Below are positions 8,119 to 19,105 of a stretch of DNA of 64,000 nt, in pieces. The position numbers were made by a program, and so were the translations under genes. The notes below the pieces were generated by a model. The model searched no databases. It was given only the letters and a program-made list of their open reading frames with translations, and was not told the DNA's origin. The stretch covers positions 68,560 through 132,559 of the forward strand of contig JAKAAX010000004.1 in NCBI GenBank assembly GCA_021802125.1, given 5' to 3'. This DNA is from Thermoplasmata archaeon. Its GTDB lineage: Archaea; Thermoplasmatota; Thermoplasmata; Lutacidiplasmatales; UBA184. Every line of letters begins with the position of its first letter. Position 1 is the stretch's first letter.

Positions 8119-8787
8119 TCAACGCGGGGCGGACGGCCGGGGGCGGGGCTTCCCACCACGTCGGGAGGTCGTTCGCCCTCGGCGGGGCCCTCCGCGCGGC
8201 CTCACGATCCTCCCCCCCCGGGCGAGGGCCTCGCGCAGGATCCGCGCGTGGTCGGCGGCGAAGCGTGGCAGGGCGTCGAGCGGGAACCACTGGGCCTCGG
8301 CCGCGTCGTCCCCGCCCAGTACCGTCCCGCTCACCCTCCGAACGCGAAAGGCTACGGTCACGATGTGCCCGCGCGGATCTCGAGACGGGTCGGAGTAGAC
8401 CCCCGACAGGCCTTCCACGACGGTCCGCAGCCCGGTCTCCTCCTCCACCTCGCGGACCACCGCCGACTCGCAGCTCTCGCCGATCTCGACGAAGCCTCCC
8501 GGAAGGGCCCACATGCCCTGCCAGGGAGGACGTCCGCGTCGGACCAGAAGGACCTTCCCGCGGACGATGAGCACCCCATCGACGGTGAGAGCGGGCGTTT
8601 CGAGAGGCCGAAGATGGAGGTACGGGGACCCGGGGTACGGACGTAGGTACCCGCGTGGCCCGGTGGGCCCCTTTGTACGCCGGCGGGCGACCCAGGGCGC
8701 GAGGGGGGTCCTCCCCACCCTTGGGACCTTTGAGGACCGAGGCACCCTCGCGGCCCTAGAGCTCTTCTGTTCAGGGGGTGATGACAA
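8119..8787 (-). CDS. Nudix hydrolase
   Basis: Predicted to hydrolyse a nucleoside diphosphate linked to another moiety (for example ADP-ribose, NADH or an oxidised nucleotide). The Nudix box is complete: GGFVEIGESCESAVVREV then EEETGL, matching Gx5Ex7REUxEExGU. The core domain spans about residues 60-190 from LETPALTVDGVLIV. The N-terminal ~50 and the C-terminal ~30 residues are basic and low-complexity. The longest start is TTG 8787, which overlaps the small membrane gene 8771-8950; an internal GTG is equally possible. Substrate unknown. Confidence 0.85.
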   Translation of the reverse strand: MSSPPEQKSSRAARVPRSSKVPRVGRTPLAPWVARRRTKGPTGPRGYLRPYPGSPYLHLRPLETPALTVDGVLIVRGKVLLVRRGRPPWQGMWALPGGFVEIGESCESAVVREVEEETGLRTVVEGLSGVYSDPSRDPRGHIVTVAFRVRRVSGTVLGGDDAAEAQWFPLDALPRFAADHARILREALARGGRIVRPRGGPRRGRTTSRRGGKPRPRPSAPR

Positions 8788-8950
8788 GCAACCCCCAAGC
8801 GACGGAGAGGACGATGAGACCGACCACGATCCAAGGGACCCATCTTCCCCAGCCTCCCGCGCCGCGACCCCACGACGGCGACCCGGCCGACCGACCCGCC
8901 GGACCCAGGACCTCCTCGTCCGGCACCTCAGGGACCAACGCTCGGGTCAT
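8771..8950 (-). CDS. Small tail-anchored membrane protein, 59 residues
   Basis: ATG at 8950 to TGA at 8771-8773, opposite the putative N-terminus of the asparagine-synthase-like gene. The first ~35 residues are polar and Gly/Trp-rich; the last ~23 are a clean membrane helix (WVPWIVVGLIVLSVAWGLL) with almost no luminal tail, the layout of a tail-anchored protein. It ends just inside the longest possible Nudix start, so it could be the first gene of a leftward pair with Nudix. No family recognised. The hydrophobic stretch argues that this strand, not the opposite one, is coding here. Confidence 0.6.
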   Translation of the reverse strand: MTRALVPEVPDEEVLGPAGRSAGSPSWGRGAGGWGRWVPWIVVGLIVLSVAWGLLVITP

Positions 8951-9809
8951 CGCGAGGGAGGCATCCGTCGCGCCTACTCAAGGTTCTGGGGAGCGTGGCC
9001 CGCGGGAGGGGCGGGCCACCTCTCGACCCCCGGAGGCGCTCCTCGCCGATCTTGGCCAGTGGACGACGGCCTCCCTGGAGCGCGCGGTGGCGGGAGCCTC
9101 CAGCGTGTCCGTGCTCTTCTCCGGAGGGCTCGACTCGGCCTTGCTCGCGCACCTGCTCCGGAAGCTCCCGGCCTTTGAGGGAGGACGGGGCCTGGAGCTC
9201 GCGACCATCGGTTTGGCAGGGTCGGCCGACCTGGCCCAGGCCGCCTCCGCCGCGGAGGCCTTGGGGCTCAAGTTCCACGCCCGCACCATCACTCCCGAAC
9301 AGGTCCGGGCTGCGGCCAGGTCGGTCGAGGAGACCGAGCGGTCGCAGGCCGCGCACGGTCAGCTGACCCCGCCCCCGCCGCAGGGCATGCGTCTGGAGGT
9401 CCTGACGGGCCTGCGGCTGGCGCTCGAGGCGGCTCCCACCACGAGGGTCCTCTGCGGACAGGGGGCGGACGAGCTCTTCCTCGGATACGCCCACTTCTTG
9501 CCGCTGAGGGGAGAGCGGTTGGAACTAAGGTACCGCGAGGACCTTGCTCAGTTGCAGGGAACGGACTGGCCGGCCACCCAGCGCATCGCGGCCGCCCTCG
9601 CAAAGGACCTACGGGCGCCTTACCTCGACCCGGAGCTGGTCCGGAAGCTCGCAGCCTTCCCGTTGGAGAGCCGCCGTCGGGGAGGGGTGCCGAAGGGGCT
9701 CCTCCGTGAGGTCGCCACGTCCCTGGGGCTGCCGACGGAGCTCGCCCAACGTCGGAAGAAGGCCCTCCAGTACGGGAGCGGGATCCACTCCGTGCTTTCA
9801 CGGACCTGA
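8778..9809 (+). CDS. Asparagine-synthase-like PP-loop ATPase without glutaminase domain
   Basis: The C-terminal two thirds is an AsnB synthetase domain: PP-loop FSGGLDSALL (near 9117) and CGQGADELFLGY (near 9453), ending with KALQYGSG. Such domains adenylate a carboxylate to form an amide. There is no N-terminal glutaminase (Ntn) domain, so any amide nitrogen must come from elsewhere. The longest frame begins at 8778, but the first ~85 residues are Pro/Thr-rich and lie antisense to a likely membrane protein. Homology begins near 9030; the only standard start close to it is GTG 9087, which would trim the fold tightly. True start unresolved. Confidence 0.75.
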   Translation: MMTSNPQATERTMRPTTIQGTHLPQPPAPRPHDGDPADRPAGPRTSSSGTSGTNARVIAREASVAPTQGSGERGPREGRATSRPPEALLADLGQWTTASLERAVAGASSVSVLFSGGLDSALLAHLLRKLPAFEGGRGLELATIGLAGSADLAQAASAAEALGLKFHARTITPEQVRAAARSVEETERSQAAHGQLTPPPPQGMRLEVLTGLRLALEAAPTTRVLCGQGADELFLGYAHFLPLRGERLELRYREDLAQLQGTDWPATQRIAAALAKDLRAPYLDPELVRKLAAFPLESRRRGGVPKGLLREVATSLGLPTELAQRRKKALQYGSGIHSVLSRT

Positions 9810-9943
9810 CCCCTCGCCGGGGGGTCGGGTTGGGACCTCCCACCGACCCGGTCAGTACGAACAACCCGTACGACGAGCACATGACCTGACCCGCATTGGT
9901 GCGGCCGGTTCGCAGCGCGGCTAGGAGACAAGGCAGACCTGGC

Positions 9944-12049
9944 ATGGCCTTCGTGGCACCGTTCGACCTGGTCGGAGGGGCGCTCGTCGTTCTTGTGGCG
10001 AGCGGAGGTGCGGGGCTCCTCCCTTCCGCCTCCTCCCGCAGAGCGACCGTGGGTGCGCTCTCGCTCGCGCTCCTAGGCTGCCTCCTGCTCGTGGCGGTCG
10101 CGCTTGAGGTCCTGCTCGGAGGGGCGGCGGGGACCATTACGGTGGCCCTCCCCGGGTTCCAGTCCGCGTCGAATGCCCTGAGCCTCGCCATCGTGCTCGG
10201 TCCGCTCCAAGGGCTGTTCCTCCTGCTCCTAGGGGCGGTCGGGGGCGCCATCACGCTCGCTTCCGTCGGCTACGTTCCGGCCTACGTCCACGAGCGGCCG
10301 GCGACGCTGGCGGGGATCTACGGGCTTTTCGTGGGGTCCATGGCGCTGCTGGTCCTCTCGGGCACCGCCTTCCTCTTCCTCGTGGCCTGGGAAGGGATGA
10401 CCCTGCTCTCCTACGTGATGGTGGTCCACGAGCACGGCTCCTGGGACGTCCGACGCGCCGGTCTCACCTACCTCGTGATGAGCCATGCGGCGGCCGCGGC
10501 CCTCCTTGCGGGGTTCGTGGTGCTCTACGTGGGCACCGGCAGCACGAACTTCGCCGCGATGAGCGCGGAGGCGCGCGCGCTTCCCGAGCTCACCCGGGAT
10601 GCGGTGTTCGTCGCGATGGTCCTCGGCTTCGGGACCAAGGCGGGAGTCGTGCCCCTGCACGTGTGGCTGCCGGAGGCGCATCCCGCGGCTCCGAGCAACG
10701 TCTCGTCGATCATGTCGGGGATCATGATCAAGATGGGCGTCTTCGGTCTCCTGCTCGTCGTCTTTGAAGTGCTGGGTGGGGGACCCCTGTGGTGGGGGTT
10801 CGTGCTGCTCGTCCTGGGAGCGGCCTCGGCCCTGCTTGGGGTGTTGAACGCCATCGCGCAGCACGACGTGAAACGGTTGCTCGCTTTCAGTTCGGTCGAG
10901 AACATCGGCATCATCTTCATGGCGCTGGGAACGGCACTGGTCTTCCTCTCGCTCGGATGGCCCGCGCTCGCTGCGGTCGCGCTCCTGGCCGCGATCCTCC
11001 ACACCTTCAATCATGCGATGTTCAAGGGGCTCCTCTTCCTCGGAGCCGGAGCCGTCGTGGGCACGACAGGGACCCGCGACATGGAGCAGATGGGGGGCCT
11101 TGCCCGAGGCATGCCCAGGACGGCGATCGCGTTCCTCTTCGGGGCCATGGCCATCTCTGCTCTCCCACCGCTCAACGGGTTCGTCAGCGAGTGGCTGCTC
11201 TTCCAGGCGTTCTTTGCCTCCTTCGGGACCGGTTCCTTGGCGACCGAGGTCGCCTTTACGGCGGCCGCGGGGACGCTCGCGCTTGCGAGCGGGCTCGCCG
11301 CCTACTGCTTCGTCAAGGCGTTCGGAGTGATCTTCCTCGCCCGCCCGAGGTCCGAGGTCGCCCGGTCGGTGCGTTCGGACGCGCCCGCCGCGATGCAGGG
11401 TGGGATGATCGCGCTCGCCGGGGCGTGCGTCGCGGTCGGGGTCTTCCCCGTCCTTCTCCTCAGCACGTTCGCCGGGACCGTCCGCACGATCACGGGCGCC
11501 TCCTACTCCACGTCGCCCTGGGCGTGGGGCGCACCTCTCGCGTTCCCCTCGGCCTCAGGGGCCGCGACACCCAGCGTCCCGCCCCACGGTAGCCTCGCGA
11601 TCGGCGTCGTGGCGCTCCTGCTCATGGTCGTGCTCCTGGCCGCCACGGTCCTTCGCCGGGTCACCTCCAACGGCAGCCCCGCGCGCCGACCGATGTGGGA
11701 CTGCGGGATGGACGCCCCCACCCCGAGGATGGAGTACACGGCGAGCGGCTACGCTCAGCCCATCCTCCGGCTGTTCTCCGTCTTCTACGGGGCGCACCCG
11801 GTCTCGGAGCTGGGAGACCTGGGAGGAGCTAGACCGGGAGTCCTCCAGAAGACCGTGCGGCACGAGTCGGAGGTGGACTATCCGCTGATGGAGCAGGTCT
11901 ACTCCCCGATCGTCCGGCTCGTCCGCGAGCTTGCCCGCCGGGTGAGCCGTCTCCAATCCGGAGGGATCCATGCCTACCTCGCTTACATGGTGCTGACGCT
12001 CGTGGTCCTCCTCGTCGCGTCGAGGCTCTTCGGAGGGGTGCTTCCGTGA
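9944..12049 (+). CDS. HyfB/NuoL-like antiporter subunit of a hydrogenase-related complex
   Basis: A 701-residue polytopic membrane protein of the Mrp-antiporter/NuoL/HyfB family. The proton-channel signature is clear: VLGFGTKAGVVPLHVWLPEA then IMSGIMIKMGVFGLL, with a conserved Lys in each half channel. The C-terminal extension (about 560-701) holds the soluble MWDCGMDAP segment typical of HyfB. It should translocate protons or sodium, driven by the peripheral arm encoded downstream. ATG 9944 is chosen because the frame upstream looks non-coding and the hydrophobic N-terminus follows directly. First gene of a six-gene operon; stop overlaps the next GTG. Confidence 0.92.
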   Translation: MAFVAPFDLVGGALVVLVASGGAGLLPSASSRRATVGALSLALLGCLLLVAVALEVLLGGAAGTITVALPGFQSASNALSLAIVLGPLQGLFLLLLGAVGGAITLASVGYVPAYVHERPATLAGIYGLFVGSMALLVLSGTAFLFLVAWEGMTLLSYVMVVHEHGSWDVRRAGLTYLVMSHAAAAALLAGFVVLYVGTGSTNFAAMSAEARALPELTRDAVFVAMVLGFGTKAGVVPLHVWLPEAHPAAPSNVSSIMSGIMIKMGVFGLLLVVFEVLGGGPLWWGFVLLVLGAASALLGVLNAIAQHDVKRLLAFSSVENIGIIFMALGTALVFLSLGWPALAAVALLAAILHTFNHAMFKGLLFLGAGAVVGTTGTRDMEQMGGLARGMPRTAIAFLFGAMAISALPPLNGFVSEWLLFQAFFASFGTGSLATEVAFTAAAGTLALASGLAAYCFVKAFGVIFLARPRSEVARSVRSDAPAAMQGGMIALAGACVAVGVFPVLLLSTFAGTVRTITGASYSTSPWAWGAPLAFPSASGAATPSVPPHGSLAIGVVALLLMVVLLAATVLRRVTSNGSPARRPMWDCGMDAPTPRMEYTASGYAQPILRLFSVFYGAHPVSELGDLGGARPGVLQKTVRHESEVDYPLMEQVYSPIVRLVRELARRVSRLQSGGIHAYLAYMVLTLVVLLVASRLFGGVLP

Positions 12050-13014
12050 CCGCCCTAGCTCCCGGGGTGCAGTTCCTCCTGCTCGTCTTCGAGGTGGCGC
12101 TCGTGCTCGGCATCAGCCCACTGCTCGTGGGCATCATGAGGCGCGTGAAGGCCAGGAGCCAGCGACGCCTGGGACCCCCGTTGCTGCAGCCCTACCGGGA
12201 CCTGCGGAAGCTCTTCCGAAAGGACCGCATCTACGCGGAGAGCGCGAGCACGCTCACCCCGTACGCTCCCTGGATCTCCTTCGTCGCCCTTGTCTCGGCG
12301 GTCCCCTTCCTCCCGTGGTTCTTCGTGCCCGCCCCCCTCGGGTTCGCGGGCGACCTGATCGTCGTGGTGGGGCTCCTCGCCCTCTCCCGGTTCATGACCG
12401 CGCTCGCGGCGCTGGACGCGGGGAGCACGTTCGGCGGGATGGGTTCGACGCGGGACATGTGGATCGGGGCCCTCGCGGAACCGACCTTCCTCCTCGTCAT
12501 CTTCGCGTGGGGGGCTCCCTCGGGCTCGACACAGGCCTCCGTTATCGTGGAGCACGGGCTCTCGCTCGGCCTCGCCCACCTGAGCCCGGCACTGCTCCTC
12601 GCCTCCACGGCCTTCGGGGTGCTCCTCCTCGCCGAGACCGGGCGACTGCCGGTCGACAACCCCGCCACGCACCTCGAGCTCACGATGGTGCACGAGGCGA
12701 TGGTCCTGGAATACACCGGCCAGGACCTGGCCGTCATCGAGTGGGGCAAGGGGATCAAGTTCGTCCTGCTCGCAGGGCTCCTCACGGCCGTCCTGCTCCC
12801 CTGGGGCATCGCGACCGCGCTGGGGGCCGGGGCCCTGGCCCTGGGCGTGGGGCTCCTCCTGGTGAAGCTCTCGTCGACCGCCTGGCTGGTCGGGCATCTC
12901 GAGACGCGCGTCGCGAAGTGGCGGCTCTTCCGTGTGGCCGACCTCTCGACGCTCGCGGTCGCCTTGGCCCTGGGCTCCATCGCCCTCACCTATCTCGTGG
13001 GGGTCGGCTCGTGA
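12046..13014 (+). CDS. HyfC/HycD/NuoH-like membrane subunit
   Basis: A 322-residue membrane protein with about eight helices, homologous to NuoH and to HycD/EchB of group 4 hydrogenases. It forms the link between the membrane arm and the soluble redox module. Family motifs are ARSQRRLGPPLLQPYRDLRK near the start, AEPTFLLVIF, and ETGRLPVDNPATHLELTM plus HEAMVLEYTG in the centre, all rich in the acidic residues of the ion path. GTG 12046 overlaps the HyfB-like stop (GTGA), and its own stop overlaps the next gene, so the two are translationally coupled. Confidence 0.93.
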   Translation: MTALAPGVQFLLLVFEVALVLGISPLLVGIMRRVKARSQRRLGPPLLQPYRDLRKLFRKDRIYAESASTLTPYAPWISFVALVSAVPFLPWFFVPAPLGFAGDLIVVVGLLALSRFMTALAALDAGSTFGGMGSTRDMWIGALAEPTFLLVIFAWGAPSGSTQASVIVEHGLSLGLAHLSPALLLASTAFGVLLLAETGRLPVDNPATHLELTMVHEAMVLEYTGQDLAVIEWGKGIKFVLLAGLLTAVLLPWGIATALGAGALALGVGLLLVKLSSTAWLVGHLETRVAKWRLFRVADLSTLAVALALGSIALTYLVGVGS

Positions 13015-13667
13015 CCTCCGACGGACTGCTGCTGCTCGAGATCGCCGCCTCGGTGGTCCTTGTCACCGCCTGGATCGCGCTGGTCCACCGACGGCTGGAC
13101 GCCCAGGTCCGGCTCTACGCGATCCAGTCTCTCGCCCTGGCGGTCATCTCGGGGCTCGTGGCCTACCTCTACTCCGCGCCGCTGCTCTACCTGACGGGCG
13201 CCCTCTTCGCGGCGCTGAACGGCGCGCTCCTGCCCTGGATCCTGCTCACGGTCCGACGGGAGCTCCGCATCCCGCCGGAGGCGAACATGCTCGTCTCGGT
13301 CCGGGGGAGCGCGCTCGCAGGGCTGGGGTGCCTTCTCCTCGCCGTGGCCGTCGTGGGGCCCCTGACCCCGCTCGCCGCGGTCCCCGCCGCCGGCCTCCTC
13401 CCGATCTCCGTCACGGTGGTCCTCGTCGGGCTCTTCGTGACCGTCTCCCGACGCAAGGCCTTCTCCCAGGTGCTGGGGATCCTGGTGATGGAGAACGGCG
13501 TCTTCCTCGCGGGCCTCGCCCTCACCTACGGGCTTGGCCTCCTCTTGGAGCTGGGCATCGCCGCGAACCTGCTCGTGCTGGCGATCGTGAGCCGGCTCTT
13601 CCTGCACCGGATGAAGGACTCCTTCGACTCGCTGGACGCGGACGTCCTCCGCTCCCTGGAGGGGTGA
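13011..13667 (+). CDS. HyfE-like membrane subunit
   Basis: A 218-residue hydrophobic protein with about seven helices, matching HyfE, whose C-terminal part corresponds to NuoK/MrpC. Supporting stretches are AFSQVLGILVMENGVFLAG, the NuoK-like motif with its buried Glu, and ELGIAANLLVLAIVSRLFL. It would form part of the ion-translocating membrane arm. GTG at 13011 overlaps the preceding stop by four bases. A 7 bp gap with an AGAGG sequence leads to the next gene. Confidence 0.9.
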   Translation: MTSDGLLLLEIAASVVLVTAWIALVHRRLDAQVRLYAIQSLALAVISGLVAYLYSAPLLYLTGALFAALNGALLPWILLTVRRELRIPPEANMLVSVRGSALAGLGCLLLAVAVVGPLTPLAAVPAAGLLPISVTVVLVGLFVTVSRRKAFSQVLGILVMENGVFLAGLALTYGLGLLLELGIAANLLVLAIVSRLFLHRMKDSFDSLDADVLRSLEG

Positions 13668-13674
13668 GAGGACG

Positions 13675-15149
<1,475 letters not shown>

Positions 15150-15153
<4 letters not shown>

Positions 15154-16823
15154 GCGAAGGCGCGCCGGACCACGGGTCGGAGACCCCCCTCCCTACCGCG
15201 ACGCGGTCCCAAGGCGGGCGCACGGCACCTCCCCCTCGATCGCAGGTGGACGGCCCCGGAGCCCGCGACGAGCGAAAGTGGGTCGCCGCGGCCAGGGGTG
15301 GGCTGACCTTGGAGGAACTTGAGGAGGGCCCGTGGGAGGTGGTCGTGGCGTTGGAGCGTTGGCGCCCCTCCGTCCTGTCGCTCGTCCATGCGCTGCGCTT
15401 CCGCCTCGCGACGCTCTGGGGCGAGAACGCGCACGACGGGGACGTCGAGGTCCACGGGATCTTCCTGGGAGGGGCCGAGTGCCGAGGCGTCCACCTCCGC
15501 GTCGACCTACCGGGAGCGGCGCGAAAGCTGCCCTCGCTGCTGCCGGACCTTCCGACGGCCCTCTACTTCGAGCGGGAGCTCTCGGAGATGTTCGGGGTCA
15601 CGATCCTCGCCTCCCCCGATACTCGTCCGCTCCTGCTCCACGAACGTCACACCGCCCCCCCGATGCTGCCCGCAGGAGGCGAACCCACGGGGGTGCGTGC
15701 CCCCTTCGGGTTCGCCCGGACGGAAGGGGAAGGGGTCTACGAGATCCCGGTCGGGCCGGTGCATGCAGGAGTGATCGAGCCCGGCCACTTCCGCTTCCAG
15801 GTGCGAGGGGAGGAGATCCTCAACCTCGAGGTACGCCTGGGCTACACCCACAAGGGAACGGAGCGGCTGTTCGAGGGGCTCGAGCCATCTCAGGCCACGA
15901 TCCTCGCCGAGTCGATCTCGGGGGACATGTCGGTCGCCGGCGCCACCGCGTATGCGCTCGCGGTGGAGGACGCTCTCCGGGTTCCCGTCCCTCCCGCCGC
16001 GCAGTCGACCCGAGGCCTGCTGCTTGAGCTGGAACGGGCGGCGTTCCTGATGGGGGATGTCGCTGGGATCATCCTGGACGTGGGGTACGCGGCCGGGGCT
16101 GCCGAGGCCAACGTCCTTCGAGAACAAGCCTACGGCGCGCTCGAGCTCCTCACGGGTTCCCGGCTCGGGAGAGGTACCGTGGTTCCCGGCGGGCTCGCTC
16201 GACCGGTACCGACCGAGGCGCGGGCGGAAGTGGAACGGTCGCTGGAGGGCGTCCGGCGGGGGCTCGCCGGCCTCATCGACCATGTTCACGACCAGCCCAG
16301 CATCATGGACCGGCTCCGAGGAACGGGGGTCATCTCGCTCGAGGTGGCCGAAGCCCTCGGTCTGGTCGGACCTGCCGCTCGGGCCAGCGGTCTCGACAGG
16401 GACGTGCGGCGGGACCGCCCTTACGGCCCCTATGCCCACGAGCGCGTGCGCGTCCGTGTCGCCTCGCGTTCCGAGGGCGACGTGGAGGGCCGGTTCGAGG
16501 TGAAGGTCGCGGAGGTCCTCGAGGCGTGCCGACTCGCGCGGCACTTCCTCGGCGAAGGGGGCTCCACGTCGGGATCCCCGATCCCCTCTCGATCGGCCCA
16601 GACCCGCCACGGTCTCGGCATCGTCGAATCTCCTCGGGGGGAGTTCCTGGTGGCCCTCCGTGCTTCGGAACAGGGGAAAAGAGTGCTCACGAGGGTCCAC
16701 GTCCGCGACCCCTCCTTCCTCAACTGGCCGGCGATCGAGTACGCCGTGCGCGGGAACATCGTCCCGGATTTCCCGCTCTGCAACAAGAGCCTGAATCTCT
16801 CGTATTCGGGGTTCGACCGATGA
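15150..16823 (+). CDS. NuoCD-fusion 'large subunit' lacking NiFe ligands
   Basis: A 557-residue HycE/HyfG-type protein: a NuoC-like domain (about 50-190, ending ERELSEMFGV) fused to a hydrogenase-large-subunit/NuoD domain (about 210-557). In true hydrogenases the first NiFe motif is RxCGxC after HKGxE; here HKGTERLFEG is kept but the motif position reads ESISGDMSVAGA with no Cys. The C-terminal DPCxxC position reads DFPLCNKSLNLSYSGFD, with only one stray Cys. The NiFe centre is therefore almost certainly absent, as in NuoD and the 'energy-converting hydrogenase-related' (Ehr) complexes. It cannot be an H2-evolving enzyme. Starts in ATGA overlap. Confidence 0.9.
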
Positions 16824-17788
16824 GCGACGGAGGATCGGGCCGGTCCGCGCCGAGCCGGACCGAGCCGAACGGCGACCCAGAGGCGAACCCTTCCTCACCC
16901 GTCCGCGCCGCCCGGTCCACCTCGTCCTCTCCTCCGCGCGACGCGACCTCGGGCATCTTCGGCCCCTGCACGACAAAGGCCTACCCTCAGGGACCCGCGG
17001 AGCTGGCGGGAATGGGGGCGAGGACCCCGTGGCACGACCCGGGCGTCTGCGGGGGCACAGGAGCGTGCGCGCGCGCCTGCCCCACGGAGGCGATCACGAT
17101 CGAGGGCACGGGGCGGGGGGCTCGGCTCCGCCTCGACTACGGGGCGTGCGTCTTCTGTCGCAAGTGCGTGGACGCCTGCCCCACCGGCGCCATGCGGGCC
17201 GTCCGCTTCTTTGAGCTCGCCGTACGTTCGAAGGATGACCTCGTCGCTTCGCACGTGGCGGGCGGGACCCTCGCTGCGAGCGCGGCCCCAAGCCGGGACA
17301 AGGTTTCCCGGGAGATACGCGAGCGCATCTCCCGCCTCTTCTCCGGCTCGCTCGCGGTGCGGGCGGTCGACGCCGGCAGCTGCAACGGTTGCGAGGTGGA
17401 GGTCTCCGCGCTCTCGTGGCCCGCCTACGACGCCGAGCGGCTGGGGATCCATTTCGTGGCATCGCCGCGGCACGCCGATGCGCTGCTCGTCACCGGTCCC
17501 GTGAACCGGAACATGCGTCTCGCCCTTCAGAAGACCCTCGACGCGACCCCCGACCCAAAGTTCCTGGTCATCGCGGGGGCCTGCGGGATCTCCGGGGGAC
17601 CGTTCCGCCGCTCAAAGGAGGTGGAGGGGGGCGTCCCCCCGTCGGACCTCCCGTCGGTCTGGGTCCCCGGTTGCCCTCCACGACCGGAGGCTCTTCTCTA
17701 CGCCTTCTGGCTCGCGCTCGGCCGGGTGGAGCAGCAGCTGAAGAACGGGGAGCTTCCCCCCAAGGTCGGGGGAAGTTCCTTGAGGTAA
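16820..17788 (+). CDS. Fused ferredoxin (HyfH/NuoI-like) and NuoB-like small subunit
   Basis: A 322-residue fusion of two normally separate subunits. Residues ~1-60 are a disordered Ser/Pro/Arg tail. The ferredoxin part (about 70-130) has two cluster motifs: the second is complete (CVFCRKCVDACP), but in the first (CGGTGACARACP) the second Cys is Thr. The small-subunit part (about 175-300) keeps all four proximal-cluster Cys: SCNGCE, GACG and PGCPP. It would pass electrons from a donor through the ferredoxin clusters to the NuoB-type cluster next to the NuoCD-like subunit. Last gene of the operon; start overlaps the previous stop. Confidence 0.88.
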   Translation: MSDGGSGRSAPSRTEPNGDPEANPSSPVRAARSTSSSPPRDATSGIFGPCTTKAYPQGPAELAGMGARTPWHDPGVCGGTGACARACPTEAITIEGTGRGARLRLDYGACVFCRKCVDACPTGAMRAVRFFELAVRSKDDLVASHVAGGTLAASAAPSRDKVSREIRERISRLFSGSLAVRAVDAGSCNGCEVEVSALSWPAYDAERLGIHFVASPRHADALLVTGPVNRNMRLALQKTLDATPDPKFLVIAGACGISGGPFRRSKEVEGGVPPSDLPSVWVPGCPPRPEALLYAFWLALGRVEQQLKNGELPPKVGGSSLR

Positions 17789-17794
17789 GGGCTC

Positions 17795-18976
17795 TTGCCG
17801 CGTGGCGTGTCCCGCCGCTCGCCCGCACCGACCCCTGCTCCATCCCCCGGCGCGTTCCCGCTGGACCCCCATTCCCTCGGGCTCGAGCCCATCCCACGGG
17901 TGATCCAGAGATCGGGGGCCTCCACGCTCGTCGTGAGCCTGCCGAAGGAGTGGATCGAGCGCGAGGGGCTCCGAGCAGGCCAGTTCGTCTCCTGGGTCCG
18001 AGAGGACGACGGGGACCTCCGACTCCACCTCCCAGGGAAGCAGGTCCTTCCGACCCAGCCGAGGACCTGCGTCATCCGGACTCCCGGCCTGCGATCGGTC
18101 GACCAGGCCCGGCGCCTCCTGTTCTCCGCCTACGTTCTGGGCTACGACCGCGTACGGCTCGAGGACCCCGAGGGCCTGGACGAGGAGGTGCGGGCCGGGG
18201 TGGAACGGGTCAGCCACGAGCTCCTCGGGTTCAGCTTGACGGAGGCCTCCCGGACCACACTGGTGGCGACGAGCTTCCTCGATCCCGCCGCGCACCCGGT
18301 GGCCGAGGTGATCTCGCGGATCGGTTACACCCTGGACGTCCTCCTCGAACGCCTCGAGATGTCGCTCGCCGACGGGAACCCCAATGCGCTTCAAAGGGTC
18401 CCCGAGGTCCGTGTCGAGGTCCGGCGTCTCCACGCCCTCGCGCTCCGACAGCTCAATCTCGCCGCGGCGAACCCGCGGCTCGCACGGCAGCTCGGCGTCA
18501 GCCGGCCCAGTCACCTTCTGGGCACCCGGGTCGTCGCGAAGCTCCTCGACGACATCGCGGACGCGGTGGAGGCCGTGGCGGGCGAGCTCTCCCGCATCGG
18601 CCGGGTTCCGCTCTCCGCGCGTCCGGTGCTGGAACAGATCCGAGGTCGGGTCCAGTCGCTCCGGGAGCGGCTGCGGCTCGCCCTGGGCGCGCTACGCTCC
18701 GGGAGCGCCATTGAGGCGGAGCATGTCCTGGCCGCGCGCAGGGAAGCTCTCGAACGGTTCCTTGGGACGGAGGCCAAGCTTCGACGCATGACCGGACCCT
18801 CGAGCCTGCGGCACTCGCTGGCCCTCGCCTCCTGGTGGGTGGGGGTCGCCCGTCAGCACGCCGAGGCGGTCGCGGACGTCGCTTTCACGCGTGCCCTGGA
18901 CCGGAACCCTTCCGTCCTGGACCTTTCCGCGTCTGGAGAGAAGAGGTTCAGCGTAGGGTCTGACCCGACCGGATAG
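17795..18976 (+). CDS. AbrB-domain/PhoU-domain regulator
   Basis: A 393-residue protein typical of archaeal phosphate-uptake regulators. An N-terminal SpoVT/AbrB DNA-binding domain (about 32-75; TLVVSLPKEWIEREGLRAGQ) is followed by helical PhoU repeats (about 200-370) with the pattern of paired Glu/Asp residues that bind metal ions. Relatives regulate phosphate transport and signalling, but there is no pst operon here. The TTG at 17795 lies 6 bp after the hydrogenase-like operon, so it may be co-transcribed with it and could reflect regulation of that operon; this is inference. The first ~30 residues are Pro-rich and may not be translated. Confidence 0.82.
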   Translation: MPRGVSRRSPAPTPAPSPGAFPLDPHSLGLEPIPRVIQRSGASTLVVSLPKEWIEREGLRAGQFVSWVREDDGDLRLHLPGKQVLPTQPRTCVIRTPGLRSVDQARRLLFSAYVLGYDRVRLEDPEGLDEEVRAGVERVSHELLGFSLTEASRTTLVATSFLDPAAHPVAEVISRIGYTLDVLLERLEMSLADGNPNALQRVPEVRVEVRRLHALALRQLNLAAANPRLARQLGVSRPSHLLGTRVVAKLLDDIADAVEAVAGELSRIGRVPLSARPVLEQIRGRVQSLRERLRLALGALRSGSAIEAEHVLAARREALERFLGTEAKLRRMTGPSSLRHSLALASWWVGVARQHAEAVADVAFTRALDRNPSVLDLSASGEKRFSVGSDPTG

Positions 18977-19105
18977 GATAGCCCCAGGGGGGTGTCGCTC
19001 CACCTCCCCATCCAGCGGGCCGCCCATACAATCCGGACTATCCGGTGCGCCGTCAGAAAGACCGGCGACGCCATAGCATGGATCGCATTCCTGCGGGAGC
19101 GTTCG

